From NCBI GenBank assembly GCA_040830725.1, contig JBFOMG010000020.1, forward strand, positions 44,983 through 108,982: 64,000 bases of DNA, written 5' to 3'. Both the position numbers and the translations under genes were made by a program. Of this stretch, positions 1 to 7,500 are shown piece after piece. How positions within the stretch are numbered: the stretch's first letter is position 1; each line of letters starts with the position of its first letter. Source of the stretch: JAWKWH01 sp040830725. GTDB lineage: Bacteria > Pseudomonadota > Alphaproteobacteria > Rhizobiales > Rhizobiaceae. The notes below the pieces were generated by a model. The model saw only the letters and a list, made by a program, of their open reading frames with translations, was not told where the DNA came from and did no database searches.

Positions 1-121
1 TTCGGTCATGGTCGGTAAAACCGAATACAACACCGTCACCGCGAACCAGACGCCAGCAGTGACACATGGTCGTGATCTCCTGATCAAGGTGGGCCTTCAG
101 GGCTTCAGGCATGTCGGTCAT
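1..121 (-). CDS. GTA hub/baseplate protein g13 (DUF2163), 5' end only
   Basis: The reading frame starts at an ATG (119-121) that overlaps the stop of the preceding g12 gene as ATGA, and it runs off the window edge after 40 codons. The visible N-terminus reads MTDMPEALKAHL and continues through CHCWRLVRGDGVVFGFTDHD. This is the start I recall for the DUF2163 family, which is RcGTA g13, a tail-tip/hub component with a C-terminal Phage_BR0599-type domain. Its position directly after g12 is the conserved GTA order. The rest of the gene, and the expected g14 peptidase and g15 host-recognition genes, lie outside the window. Confidence 0.85.
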   Translation of the reverse strand, partial: MTDMPEALKAHLDQEITTMCHCWRLVRGDGVVFGFTDHDR

Positions 122-768
122 GCATCCACCTCCATCAGCGGGATGGCCGGAATCTGGCCTGCGTTGAACGACGCAATTCCTGCCAAGATCTGATCGGTAT
201 CGAACCGCACGGGCACATCGAATTCATAGCCGGCGGAAACCGCCAGATCCGCGGCCGGTATCGAACCGGAAAGGAAAGTTACGATCCCGTTCAGGTGATC
301 GACGGTGAAATCTGTCCCCTCTGTTTGCACGGAGCCATCGATGGCAACGGTAACCGTTCCCGGGACCGGTTTGGTGATCGTCCTGACATAAGCCTCCTCA
401 CCGGTGCCGTAGGTTTTGACCAGTTGAAATTCAGCCGTGGACCCGTCTCCCGTTCCGATTGCCTGATCGGCCGGAGCGGGAATTTCGTCTGGCCGGCAGG
501 ATTTCTTGTCGAACGGGTCGGCAAACCGGAACGCGTGCAGCGAACCGCGCCTGGCCTCAAAGAAATTCAGCACGTCGTGCAAATCGTCGACAGAGCGCAG
601 GCCGGTTCCCACATCAAAGCGGCGGCGCGATTGCGCAAAACGCGCATTGCGTTTTTGGACACCGGAGGTCAGGCGCACGATCTCGTTTCGATGTTCGGGC
701 CCGCCGGTGGCGCCAAATGAAACAGCGACCGGAAACCGGACATCATGAAAGCTGGAAAGTTCTGGCAA
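118..768 (-). CDS. GTA distal tail protein g12 (DUF2460, TIGR02217 family)
   Basis: This 216-residue protein belongs to the DUF2460 family. RcGTA g12 forms the distal tail ring that joins the tail tube to the baseplate. The family pattern is clear: FHDVRFP near the N-terminus, SFGATGGPEHRNEIV, then DLHDVLNFFEARRGSLHAFR around residues 60-80, and a C-terminal FDTDQILAGIASFNAGQIP. The start is a TTG at 766-768, the only start codon before the conserved FHDVRFP block, with AGGA about ten bases upstream. Its stop overlaps the g13 ATG. It follows the tape measure gene by ten bases and is surely in the same transcript. Confidence 0.9.
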   Translation of the reverse strand: MPELSSFHDVRFPVAVSFGATGGPEHRNEIVRLTSGVQKRNARFAQSRRRFDVGTGLRSVDDLHDVLNFFEARRGSLHAFRFADPFDKKSCRPDEIPAPADQAIGTGDGSTAEFQLVKTYGTGEEAYVRTITKPVPGTVTVAIDGSVQTEGTDFTVDHLNGIVTFLSGSIPAADLAVSAGYEFDVPVRFDTDQILAGIASFNAGQIPAIPLMEVDA

Positions 769-778
769 TGGTCCGGTC

Positions 779-1342
779 CTAAAACTGTCTCAGGCCGCGG
801 GATACCGCGCGCGCGAGCATGTGGCTGACCTGGGCTTCGGATTTCTGAAAGGTGGCCGGATCGGGAGCGGCAACATTGAAGACAATATTGACGGCAGCTC
901 CACCGCCATTTGCCGCAACACCGAGCCTGCCGTCGGAGCCCCGTTGTAGCGGCAGGATTGCCTCGGCACCGGCTTCGCCCATCAATCCAAGCTTCCCGCC
1001 GGCTGGAAAGAAGGTTGGCGCTGAGACGACACCGCCGGAGGCGAAGGGCACAACGCCGCCCTTTGCATATGGCGTTATCCCCGCCAACCCTCCAACAACT
1101 GACGAAAACAGGGACGATGCCAGGGATTGAAGCGGCTTCAAACCCTGGTTCAATGCCATTTCCGCCAGGCTCGAACCGATGTTGCGCAGAACGTCTTTCA
1201 GCGTCTTGCCGCTGACGATTGCACTCTTGAACGAACCGGACAGTTGTCTGCCGAAGCGATCCGACAGTTCTTCCAGCTCCTCCAGTGCCACCGCGAACGG
1301 CCGTATGTCTGCATTTATCTCGACAGAAAATTCATCTGTCAT
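779..1342 (-). CDS. GTA tail tape measure protein g11
   Basis: A 187-residue protein beginning MTDEFSVEINADIRPF, with a helical N-terminal half and then a glycine- and proline-rich stretch (GLAGITPYAKGGVVPFASGG). This matches the short tape measure proteins of GTAs, which set the length of a small siphovirus-type tail and line its lumen. The ATG at 1340-1342 was chosen because AAGGAG lies about eight bases upstream; a longer start at 1366 would read through that site. The start overlaps the end of the g10.1 frame by 11 bases. The protein is very short compared with phage tape measures, as expected for the small GTA tail. Confidence 0.85.
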   Translation of the reverse strand: MTDEFSVEINADIRPFAVALEELEELSDRFGRQLSGSFKSAIVSGKTLKDVLRNIGSSLAEMALNQGLKPLQSLASSLFSSVVGGLAGITPYAKGGVVPFASGGVVSAPTFFPAGGKLGLMGEAGAEAILPLQRGSDGRLGVAANGGGAAVNIVFNVAAPDPATFQKSEAQVSHMLARAVSRGLRQF

Positions 1343-1568
1343 GAAAGTTTCTCCTTGGCGGTTCATCCGGGAATTCCCGCATCAGCGACTGAAACTCCTG
1401 CCGCTCAAGCGGCGAGGTCATTCCGCAGTTCAAGCCTTGGGCCAGGGCGGCAAACTCCCGTGTTGTCAGCGACCAGAATTCGGATGGTGAAAGCCGCAGC
1501 AGGCCGAGACCGACCGCAAGGACATCGTCCCAGGGAAAGGCCTCAGATTGTCCCGCTGCGGCGTCTAA
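1332..1568 (-). CDS. GTA tail assembly chaperone g10.1, apparently translated only by -1 frameshift from g10
   Basis: From the g10 stop an open frame in the -1 register gives 78 codons containing FPWDDVLAVGLGLLRLSPSE, FWSLTTREFAAL and SLMREFPDEPP. This is the pattern of the rcc01693-type phage tail assembly chaperone (RcGTA g10.1). The open frame begins after an in-frame TGA inside g10, and between that TGA and the FPWDD block I find no ATG, GTG or TTG. It joins g10 exactly at a slippery heptamer (1568-1574). The likely product is a 191-residue g10-g10.1 fusion, the same logic as lambda gpG/gpGT. Family assignment is good; the expression route is inference. Confidence 0.8.
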   Translation of the reverse strand, partial: LDAAAGQSEAFPWDDVLAVGLGLLRLSPSEFWSLTTREFAALAQGLNCGMTSPLERQEFQSLMREFPDEPPRRNFHDR

Positions 1569-1906
1569 GGGTTTTCCGTTGAAATAGCGGATTCTGTGGG
1601 TCCGAAAGTGGCTGTCAGCAACTCCGCAACAATTCGGGCATAGCCGGCCGCCCCGCCTTCAGCTTGCATTAAGCGGACATCCTCATCCGTCACGTCGTTG
1701 CCTGCGGCCCGCAGGCCAGCGCCAATAATGCGGATCATGTCCTGGGCAGACAGTTTTCCGCTGGAGAAACGGTCGACCAGACCCGTCAGGTCTTCTGCGG
1801 CAAATGCCGCCTCCAGTTCGGCAAGCGCACCAAGCGTCAGGCACAAGCGGTACGGTTTTCCGTCAAGCTGTGCCGCAATCTCGCCCCGTCTTGCATTGGC
1901 GATCAT
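1565..1906 (-). CDS. GTA protein g10, tail assembly chaperone (GTA-gp10 family)
   Basis: A 113-residue protein, MIANARRGEIAAQLDGKPY onward, with LTLGALAELEAAFAAEDL and later IRIIGAGLRAAGNDVTDED. This is the GTA-gp10 family, which is thought to act as the first half of a tail assembly chaperone pair on the tape measure protein. Its ATG overlaps the stop of the tail tube gene as ATGA. It ends in a slippery heptamer followed at once by TAG, so most ribosomes should release the short form and a fraction should make the g10-g10.1 fusion. The chaperone role is known for homologous lambda-type pairs and inferred here. Confidence 0.88.
   Translation of the reverse strand: MIANARRGEIAAQLDGKPYRLCLTLGALAELEAAFAAEDLTGLVDRFSSGKLSAQDMIRIIGAGLRAAGNDVTDEDVRLMQAEGGAAGYARIVAELLTATFGPTESAISTENP
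1568..1574 (-). promoter_or_regulatory. Candidate programmed -1 ribosomal frameshift site A_AAC_CCT
   Basis: On the minus strand the last g10 codons are GAA AAC CCT TAG. The heptamer A AAC CCT fits the X_XXY_YYZ rule (X=A, Y=C, Z=T) and lies directly before the TAG stop. Slipping back one base re-pairs the two tRNAs on AAA CCC and continues TTA GAC GCC, the g10.1 frame. Frameshifted chaperone pairs are well known in siphovirus-type tails. No stimulatory structure was worked out. Confidence 0.7.
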
Positions 1907-2313
1907 GGCGCGGCCGTGAAACTGATCTGGCCGGCCGATTCCAGCGTGGCCTCAAAGGTAACCTCGCCGTCGTGGTTGCCGGTATATTCCAGCGACGTCA
2001 GCTGAAACGGCCCTTCCATAGTGCCGAAATCCGGCACGATGCATTGCCAGTCGGCAATGGTGCTGTTGAAGAAGATGGAACGTAGTTCGGCATCCGACTG
2101 TGCGTCCTTGAAAATCCCCGAACCCGATATCGAGGCGCGTTGCACACCGCTGCCGGCCAGCAACTCGCGCCAGCGGCCGGCGGATTCAGAATCCGTGATG
2201 TCAACTGTATCGCTGTTCAGCGACAGCCGCTTGGTTCGCAATCCCGCGACGGTCTCAAAAGCGGATCCCGTATAAAGTTTCAGCAAGAGGTCCTTGCCCT
2301 TTTGCGCTGCCAT
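1903..2313 (-). CDS. GTA major tail tube protein g9 (TP901-1 family)
   Basis: A 136-residue protein starting MAAQKGKDLLLKLY and containing GLRTKRLSLNSDTVDITDSE, followed by SGRWRELLAGSGVQRASI-like residues. This is the TP901-1 major tail protein pattern; the protein polymerises into the tail tube. The start ATG lies 34 bases after the stop of the DUF3168 gene, the only real gap in this part of the cluster. Its stop overlaps the g10 start. Length and order agree with RcGTA g9. No oddities were seen. Confidence 0.9.
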   Translation of the reverse strand: MAAQKGKDLLLKLYTGSAFETVAGLRTKRLSLNSDTVDITDSESAGRWRELLAGSGVQRASISGSGIFKDAQSDAELRSIFFNSTIADWQCIVPDFGTMEGPFQLTSLEYTGNHDGEVTFEATLESAGQISFTAAP

Positions 2314-2347
2314 GGGCGCTTATCCTTCCAGTTTGCTTGTTTGAAAA

Positions 2348-2758
2348 TCAGGCTTCAGGCTCCAGAATCGCTCGAAAGCGGGCCTGACCGTGGTGAACGG
2401 CGACATCGTCGTCATATCCGGTTTCGGCGGTTTCAAAGCGAATGGCCACCAGATGGTGTCCTTCGACCGTCAGTGCCGCTTCGTCCAGAAGCCCTGTCAC
2501 CGTGTCGAGAATTGCAAATACCTCCCCGCGCCCCTTGGCACGCGACCAGATATGGATGGTGAACAGGATTTCGCATCCCGGCTCACTCGCCGTGTCCCAG
2601 TCGAACACGCTGGTCTGGCCGAATGTCACATAGGGAAAGGAAGCCGAAGGCGGTGTGTGGTCGAAAATATCCGGTCCGCCCAGCAGGGCCTTGAGCGCAG
2701 TGCCGCCCGCCAGCGCCTGATAGACCGCCTTTTGCAATTGCGATGCAGCCGCGCTCAT
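2348..2758 (-). CDS. GTA tail terminator/completion protein g8 (DUF3168)
   Basis: This 136-residue protein reads MSAAASQLQKAVYQALAGG, then LKALLGGPDIFDHTPPSASF and PYVTFGQTSVFDWDTASEPG. It is a typical DUF3168 protein (RcGTA g8), the tail terminator-like protein at the head-tail joint. The family signatures AVYQAL near the start, PYVTFG in the middle and FRAILEPE at the end are all present. The start overlaps the stop of a 49-codon ORF (2755-2904) as ATGA, so translation of g8 is probably coupled to it. Confidence 0.88.
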   Translation of the reverse strand: MSAAASQLQKAVYQALAGGTALKALLGGPDIFDHTPPSASFPYVTFGQTSVFDWDTASEPGCEILFTIHIWSRAKGRGEVFAILDTVTGLLDEAALTVEGHHLVAIRFETAETGYDDDVAVHHGQARFRAILEPEA

Positions 2759-2904
2759 TTCCTCACAACCTTCTTCTCGCGCCTTTTGTCAGCGCGGTCT
2801 CTCGTCGACGCCAACTTGACCGAGTGTCTGTCGGCGATCGCATGGCGCCTGGTTCGCAATGCGCGCACCAAACCGTCGAGGGTCAACCGCATCGTCAAAT
2901 TCAT
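2755..2904 (-). CDS. Small 49-residue ORF embedded in the GTA operon, unknown function
   Basis: A 49-codon frame starting MNLTMRLTLDGLVRALRTRR and ending RREKKVVRK. Its ATG overlaps the stop of g7 as ATGA and its stop overlaps the ATG of g8 as ATGA, so it exactly fills the space between two structural genes. Such exact coupling at both ends is strong evidence that it is translated. The product is short and very basic, rich in Arg and Lys. I do not recognise a family, and I know of no RcGTA gene at this position. It may be a small assembly or DNA-contacting protein, but that is a guess. Confidence 0.6.
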   Translation of the reverse strand: MNLTMRLTLDGLVRALRTRRHAIADRHSVKLASTRDRADKRREKKVVRK

Positions 2905-3236
2905 CGTGCATCCTCCCTGGTGATGCAGATCAGGTAGCGCCCCGTCTCGTCGGGGTCGGTGACGTTGAGGATCAGAAAGGTGCGCCCGGATTTTTCGAAC
3001 CGCATTCCGCTTGTCACATCATCGCGAAAACGAATGGTGATGTTGTGCGTCGCCTGCTCGAGCCGCTGGCCGGCGGCAAAAAGACTTTTCGCACCGGCCG
3101 GTTCGATGCGGGCGAAGACCGTCGCCAGTTCGCTCCAGTTCTCCGCGAAACCGCCGGAGCCGTCATCGATCCGCAGGGCGAATTGCAGCGACAATTCGTG
3201 GCACAACATTCCCGGGTCCAGGAAGCTGGTCTGCAT
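2901..3236 (-). CDS. GTA head-tail adaptor g7 (phage head closure family)
   Basis: A 111-residue protein with LSLQFALRIDDGSGGFAENW, then ELATVFARIEP and HNITIRFRDDVTSGMRFEKS. This is the pattern of the SPP1 gp16/head closure family, RcGTA g7. The protein joins the connector ring to the tail terminator. The N-terminal Met overlaps the stop of g6, and its stop overlaps the small 49-codon ORF. The C-terminus FLILNVTDPDETGRYLICI is also typical. Assignment rests on pattern and position. Confidence 0.88.
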   Translation of the reverse strand: MQTSFLDPGMLCHELSLQFALRIDDGSGGFAENWSELATVFARIEPAGAKSLFAAGQRLEQATHNITIRFRDDVTSGMRFEKSGRTFLILNVTDPDETGRYLICITREDAR

Positions 3237-3805
3237 CAGAGCCTCGCCAGCCGGTACCCGGCGATCAGGCGATCAAACCCGGCGGGAAATGAGACGGGCT
3301 GCGCATCCGGACCGTGGCTGCCGCGAAACTCATACCAGTGTGCGACCAACATCAGCATCGACCGCTTCAACAGATCGGGCACATCGGTACCGGCCGCACC
3401 GAATCCGGCGCGGAAATCAATCTCGATACCGTTCATGCAAAGGCCCGGCGCCGGCCTGTCTTTCACAAGTAGCCGGGCAGGTCTCGACGCGGCGTCGAGC
3501 TGATAGTTCTGAGACGCTACGAGAGAGGCAGCGCCGTCGCTGTCATAGATCGTCACCGAGAGAATCTGGCTGACAGGATGACGGCGCAACTCGATGATGT
3601 CTTCGGCCGGCCAGGCATCGAGCACCAGACGCCAGTCCTGCTCTATCAGGGCAAGGCCGGCCTGGCGTTCGACCTCCTGGCGAGCCGCTGCAATCAGGCC
3701 GGAGACCAAAGCATCTTCGCTTTCATGGGTGACGCGCAGATGGGCTTTGGCTTCGGCAAGCGTAACCGGCTCGGCGGTGGGATTCACCGTTCGAAACAAT
3801 GTCAT
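3236..3805 (-). CDS. GTA head-tail connector g6 (gp6-like)
   Basis: A 189-residue protein starting MTLFRTVNPTAEPVTLAEAK, followed by AHLRVTHESEDALVSGLI. That N-terminus (P.T..EAK.HLRV....D..I) is diagnostic of the phage gp6-like head-tail connector family, which forms a ring beneath the portal. The C-terminal part, RSMLMLVAHWYEFRG, matches the family's last helix. It is separated from the capsid gene by 126 bases holding a strong GC-rich hairpin. RcGTA g6 is the corresponding gene. Confidence 0.9.
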   Translation of the reverse strand: MTLFRTVNPTAEPVTLAEAKAHLRVTHESEDALVSGLIAAARQEVERQAGLALIEQDWRLVLDAWPAEDIIELRRHPVSQILSVTIYDSDGAASLVASQNYQLDAASRPARLLVKDRPAPGLCMNGIEIDFRAGFGAAGTDVPDLLKRSMLMLVAHWYEFRGSHGPDAQPVSFPAGFDRLIAGYRLARL

Positions 3806-3838
3806 AGGTTATTCCCTTGAGAGAATGATTCACGGGTT

Positions 3839-3870
3839 GGCGGCCCCGGCGGGAGGAGACCGGGACCGCC
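3839..3870 (-). other. GC-rich hairpin between capsid gene and g6
   Basis: Two 11-base arms, GGCGGCCCCGG and CCGGGACCGCC on the plus strand, are separated by 10 bases. In the minus-strand RNA the single mismatch becomes a G-U pair, so the stem is continuous. No T tract follows it, so it is not a classical terminator. Its place just downstream of the capsid gene suggests mRNA 3' end stabilisation or partial attenuation, giving more capsid than connector. Confidence 0.55.
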
Positions 3871-3931
3871 ACGGCAGACCTGGTAGAGCCCTTTTGACGG
3901 AAGCAGGGGTGACATCCGTCCGGGGACGGAG

Positions 3932-5188
3932 TCAGGCCGTGCCGTATTTCAGAAGCTTGATGGCGTCGAAATCCTGTACCCCGCCACCGACACGCTTGGT
4001 GGTGTAGAACAGCACATATGGCTTGGCGGAATAGGGATCGCGCAACACTCGCACACCGGTGCGATCGACCACCAGATAACCCCTGCCGAAATCGCCGAAT
4101 GCGATTGGCGTCGCGTCGGTTGCTGCGTCCGGCATGTCCTCTGCCTCGACGACCTTGAAGCCCATCAGCATCGCCGGCTGACCGACTGCAGCCGGCGGCT
4201 GCCAGAGATAATTGCCGTCGGCATCCTTGAGTTTGCGGATCGACGCCTGGGTCTTGCGGTTCATGACCCAGGCTGCGTTCTGCCGGTAACCACTCTTCAG
4301 CGCATAGATTGTGTCGATCAGAATATCGGAGGGATTGGCTGCCGGAAGTGCGCCGTCAACACCGGTGGCAATGGAGCCGATATTGCCCCAGCTCCAGGAA
4401 GACTCATCGACTTCGGTGTAGTTCAAAAAACCCCTTGGCTTGTTGGCGCCATTGCCGTTGACAAAGGCCGCTCCCTCCTGTTCGGCAAAGGCGGTTTCGA
4501 CCTCCGCGGTGATCCACTGGTCGAGATCGACGGCGGTATCCTCCAGCAGTGTCGGCGTTGCCGCCGGCATGGCGTAAAGCTCCATGGTCGGAAACTGCAG
4601 TTCGGCGAGCGCGGATGTGTCGGTCTGCGGCCGCGAATCGGTTTCTCCGACCCAGCCGACCGCTGGCCCGGACGTCGCAAACGGTTTCTTCAGCACCGCG
4701 CCCGACACCTGCCGGACGGAAGCAATTCCGCGAATTGGCGAGAGGACCGACAAGCGGTTGCCAATTTCGGTCGCCACTTCGTCTGGCACCAGATAACCGC
4801 CATCCGGTCCGGAACCATAGGTCATGGCTTTGGCCTCGATTGACCGCAGCCGGCCCTCTTCGCCGGATCGCAAATAAGTGTGGAAAGCATCCTTGTGTTC
4901 CAGATCAGGTGTACCCGCCGGACGCGCCAATGCGGGCCGGACCTGTTTCAGCGTCAACCGGTCGAGCGCGCGCTTCTGTTCATCGAGAACCGAAGAAATT
5001 CGATCGACCTTGTCAGTGGTGACGACGTCAGCCGACATTTTCGATTCAATCTGCTCAAGGCGTTCATCGTTTGACTGTTTGAAGGCCTCAAACGCCATCA
5101 TGAATTCATCAAATGCTTCGGCGACTTCGGTTGCCGTGCCATCGGCAGCCTTGTTCTCCGGCGCCGGGCCGGTGGTGATGTCCTGCAT
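3932..5188 (-). CDS. GTA major capsid protein g5 (HK97 fold)
   Basis: The 418-residue protein belongs to the HK97-type phage major capsid family. An N-terminal acidic, coiled-coil-like delta region (FDEFMMAFEAFKQSNDERLE) spans roughly residues 25-85 and is removed by the prohead protease. The coat domain follows, with GGYLVPDEVATEIGNRLSVL near residue 130 and GWVGETDSRPQT. The ATG at 5186-5188 was chosen over a longer frame because AGGAG lies just upstream. The C-terminus, KRVGGGVQDFDAIKLLKYGT, is typical. It follows the protease by ten bases, as in RcGTA. Confidence 0.93.
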   Translation of the reverse strand: MQDITTGPAPENKAADGTATEVAEAFDEFMMAFEAFKQSNDERLEQIESKMSADVVTTDKVDRISSVLDEQKRALDRLTLKQVRPALARPAGTPDLEHKDAFHTYLRSGEEGRLRSIEAKAMTYGSGPDGGYLVPDEVATEIGNRLSVLSPIRGIASVRQVSGAVLKKPFATSGPAVGWVGETDSRPQTDTSALAELQFPTMELYAMPAATPTLLEDTAVDLDQWITAEVETAFAEQEGAAFVNGNGANKPRGFLNYTEVDESSWSWGNIGSIATGVDGALPAANPSDILIDTIYALKSGYRQNAAWVMNRKTQASIRKLKDADGNYLWQPPAAVGQPAMLMGFKVVEAEDMPDAATDATPIAFGDFGRGYLVVDRTGVRVLRDPYSAKPYVLFYTTKRVGGGVQDFDAIKLLKYGTA

Positions 5189-5198
5189 CTCGGGACTC

Positions 5199-5888
5199 CT
5201 ATTTGAATATGTTAGCAGCCTGGCGGATGGTTCCGGCCAGGCCCGATTGAGTTTGATGTGCGGCGTCCCGCTCGCACGACATGGCGGCATAACCCTTGGC
5301 AATCAGCGCCCGGGCCTGCCCGCGCGACAGCCCAGCATCCCGCGTGAGCCTGCGTTCGATCTCCCGCTTGGTTGGTACTGGTGGCTTTCGGCCGCCCGAT
5401 TTGACGGCCTCCACCCGCGCGCCCGGCAACATGGGGAAGGTAACAACCGAAATCTCCCACAAATCAGCTTCGAGAATGCGGCGCACACCGGACTTTGCTT
5501 CGGTTCGCGAGCGGATGGTGCGAAAGCCGATGGACAGACCATCCAGGGCGCGGTCGCGCATCAGTTCCAGGACTTCGCGGCCCAGATCTGTCTTTCTTGA
5601 CAGCTGCCCGCTGACGAACAGGCCACGGGTATCCTCGCGAATTTCGGTCCAGCGGCCGATCGGCCTGGCCGGATCATGCTGATAGAGCATGCGAATGCCG
5701 CTCACCCCCCGCCGGCTGATCGAGCGGCTGAATGCCCCGGGTTCCACCCGGTCCTTTCCCAGATCGATTTCGCCGAACAGGCTGGCGTAGCCGGAAAAAG
5801 ACCCATCCGCCTCTACCCCGTCCAGTGCGACACCGGCATATTTGTGCTCGGTTCCGTCAGCGATCATGGTCGTGCCCGTCTTGTCCAT
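5199..5888 (-). CDS. GTA prohead protease g4 (HK97 family, peptidase U35)
   Basis: A 229-residue serine protease that trims the capsid protein during head maturation. The family pattern is clear: FSGYASLFGEIDLGKDRVEP, then GAFSRSI and MLYQHDPARPIGRWTEI, which carries the catalytic His, and LDGLSIGFRTI with the catalytic Ser. The C-terminal region after about residue 170 is basic and longer than in many family members. The start at 5888 overlaps the g3.5 frame by 32 bases; a second ATG at 5867 (MIADGTEHKYAG) is also possible. Confidence 0.9.
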   Translation of the reverse strand: MDKTGTTMIADGTEHKYAGVALDGVEADGSFSGYASLFGEIDLGKDRVEPGAFSRSISRRGVSGIRMLYQHDPARPIGRWTEIREDTRGLFVSGQLSRKTDLGREVLELMRDRALDGLSIGFRTIRSRTEAKSGVRRILEADLWEISVVTFPMLPGARVEAVKSGGRKPPVPTKREIERRLTRDAGLSRGQARALIAKGYAAMSCERDAAHQTQSGLAGTIRQAANIFK

Positions 5889-6213
5889 TCATCCTGTTTC
5901 CCATTGCTCCAAAGCTCCGATCGAGTGCGCGAATTGCAAATCCCAACACCCACCAGGCCAGCAGGCTCGCTGCCGTTGATCCCATCAGCATCAGTTCGAC
6001 TTCGCCGAGCATGTCCTGCAGGTCCAGCATTGCCGCGATCTTCAGACCCGCCGTGCCGCCGAAGACGAGACCGCTGACCAGGCCGACCGCAAAGCGTGCT
6101 GCCGCTTCCCGCCGGCCCCGTGGCAGCATGTAGGCAAGCGAGATTGCCGAACCGGCCACCGCGCCTGCGCCCTTTGCGACCCAGATCCAGGCCGCGCCGC
6201 TCATGTCAGTCAT
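5857..6213 (-). CDS. GTA-associated small membrane protein g3.5 (DUF6107-like)
   Basis: A 118-residue protein with two or three hydrophobic segments: WIWVAKGAGAVAGSAISLAY at the start, VGLVSGLVFGGTAGLKIAAM in the middle and ASLLAWWVLGFAIRALDRS near the end. Between the first two is the conserved LPRGRREAAARF block. It sits between portal and prohead protease, the place of RcGTA g3.5, and I believe it matches DUF6107. A membrane or holin-like role is suggested by the segments but is not established. Its ATG overlaps the portal stop. Confidence 0.75.
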   Translation of the reverse strand: MTDMSGAAWIWVAKGAGAVAGSAISLAYMLPRGRREAAARFAVGLVSGLVFGGTAGLKIAAMLDLQDMLGEVELMLMGSTAASLLAWWVLGFAIRALDRSFGAMGNRMNGQDGHDHDR

Positions 6214-7409
6214 CAGCTTGGCCCGCCAACTCCGGCGTCGCGCGGCGGGTAGCCGACCGCTTGGCGCTTTTCATCATCGGTGAGGAAATCGGCCGAACCG
6301 ATACGGGTCCAATGCGCCTCGCGGTCGGCGGCCATGGCATCGATCTGGTCGGCGTCGTACCAGAGCCGCAGATTGCCTTCGAAAAACGGACCGAGCCAGG
6401 CGCCGAGTTCATTGGCAGCCCGGCCAACCAGGGGCAGAACCGTCATGCGGTAGAAGGCGCGATTGGCCTCCCGATAGTTGGAGTAGGTGTTGTCACCGGG
6501 AATACCCAGCAACATTGGCGGCACGCCGAAGGCGAGCGCGATGTCGCGGCTGGCGGCATTCTTGGCCTCGATGAAGTCCATGTCCCTGGGTGTCAGACCC
6601 ATCGCCTTCCAGTCGAGCCCGCCGTCGAGCAGCAACGGCTTTCCGGCGCCAGGCGGTCCTGAAAAGCCGTTCTCCAGTTCCGCCTGCAGCCGGTCATATT
6701 GCTCTTCGGTCAGATTGCCGCCTTCCTTGGGCGCGTAAACCAGCGCACCGGACGGACGGGCGGAATTGTCCAAAAGCGCCTTGTTCCATCGTGCCGTCGC
6801 ATTGTTGAGATCGAGCGCGACCGAGGCCGCTTCCAGCGGCGCAAAACCGTAGTGATCGTCGAGCGGGTGAAACATCGTCAGGTGACGGGCGGGAGCTGCA
6901 GGCTCCCCTTCGAGCGGAATTGTTCGCCTGGTTGTCCCCTCGTTGACTTCCAGCCGGTCCGGCCAGCCTCGGCTATCGGTCACTATGCGGGTTCTGTCAG
7001 GCCGGATGAGATGAAGTTCGCGTGGTCCGCCGTCTTCTCCAACCAGCTCGATATAGGCGTTGCCCGACAGGAGCAGGTGGCCGTAGAGCGCTTCCATGAA
7101 AGCCGGACCGGCCAACCTGCCGTTCGGGCGGACGAGCAATCGCAGCAACGGGTGATCGTCAAACTCCCGGCCATTGTCATAGAGCAGCCAGGGAACCGCC
7201 AACGCAGCTTCGCCGACCAGTTTTACACAACGGTGTACCACCGGATTGCGCATGAAACCCTCGCGGGCCAGAGCTGCAAAATCGCGGCGCGTCCAACTCG
7301 CGTCCGACTGCGAGTGCCAGGCGATGAACCCGCCCGACAAAGCGTTTTTGGTTTCCACCGGCTCACGCGATCGCGCCGGTCCGCGTTTCCACGGCCAGTT
7401 CCAATTCAT
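6213..7409 (-). CDS. GTA portal protein g3 (HK97 family)
   Basis: A 398-residue phage portal protein, the dodecameric ring at one head vertex through which DNA is packed. Family signatures are HRCVKLVGEAALAVPWLLYD around residue 60, MEALYGHLLLSGNAYIELVG near 105, and later ARPSGALVYAPKEGG and ALAFGVPPMLLGIPGDNTYSNY around 310-330, which is highly diagnostic. The length is normal. It lies 132 bases after terminase, and that gap contains a palindromic repeat. The gene ends overlapping g3.5. Confidence 0.95.
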   Translation of the reverse strand: MNWNWPWKRGPARSREPVETKNALSGGFIAWHSQSDASWTRRDFAALAREGFMRNPVVHRCVKLVGEAALAVPWLLYDNGREFDDHPLLRLLVRPNGRLAGPAFMEALYGHLLLSGNAYIELVGEDGGPRELHLIRPDRTRIVTDSRGWPDRLEVNEGTTRRTIPLEGEPAAPARHLTMFHPLDDHYGFAPLEAASVALDLNNATARWNKALLDNSARPSGALVYAPKEGGNLTEEQYDRLQAELENGFSGPPGAGKPLLLDGGLDWKAMGLTPRDMDFIEAKNAASRDIALAFGVPPMLLGIPGDNTYSNYREANRAFYRMTVLPLVGRAANELGAWLGPFFEGNLRLWYDADQIDAMAADREAHWTRIGSADFLTDDEKRQAVGYPPRDAGVGGPS

Positions 7410-7500
7410 ACGAGGTATCCCGTTTATGTATCTGTTATTGAGAGCGTTTTGCGTTTTCTTTGAACCGCAACAACGCCCGTTTCTGCAGGGCAGTATCGTA

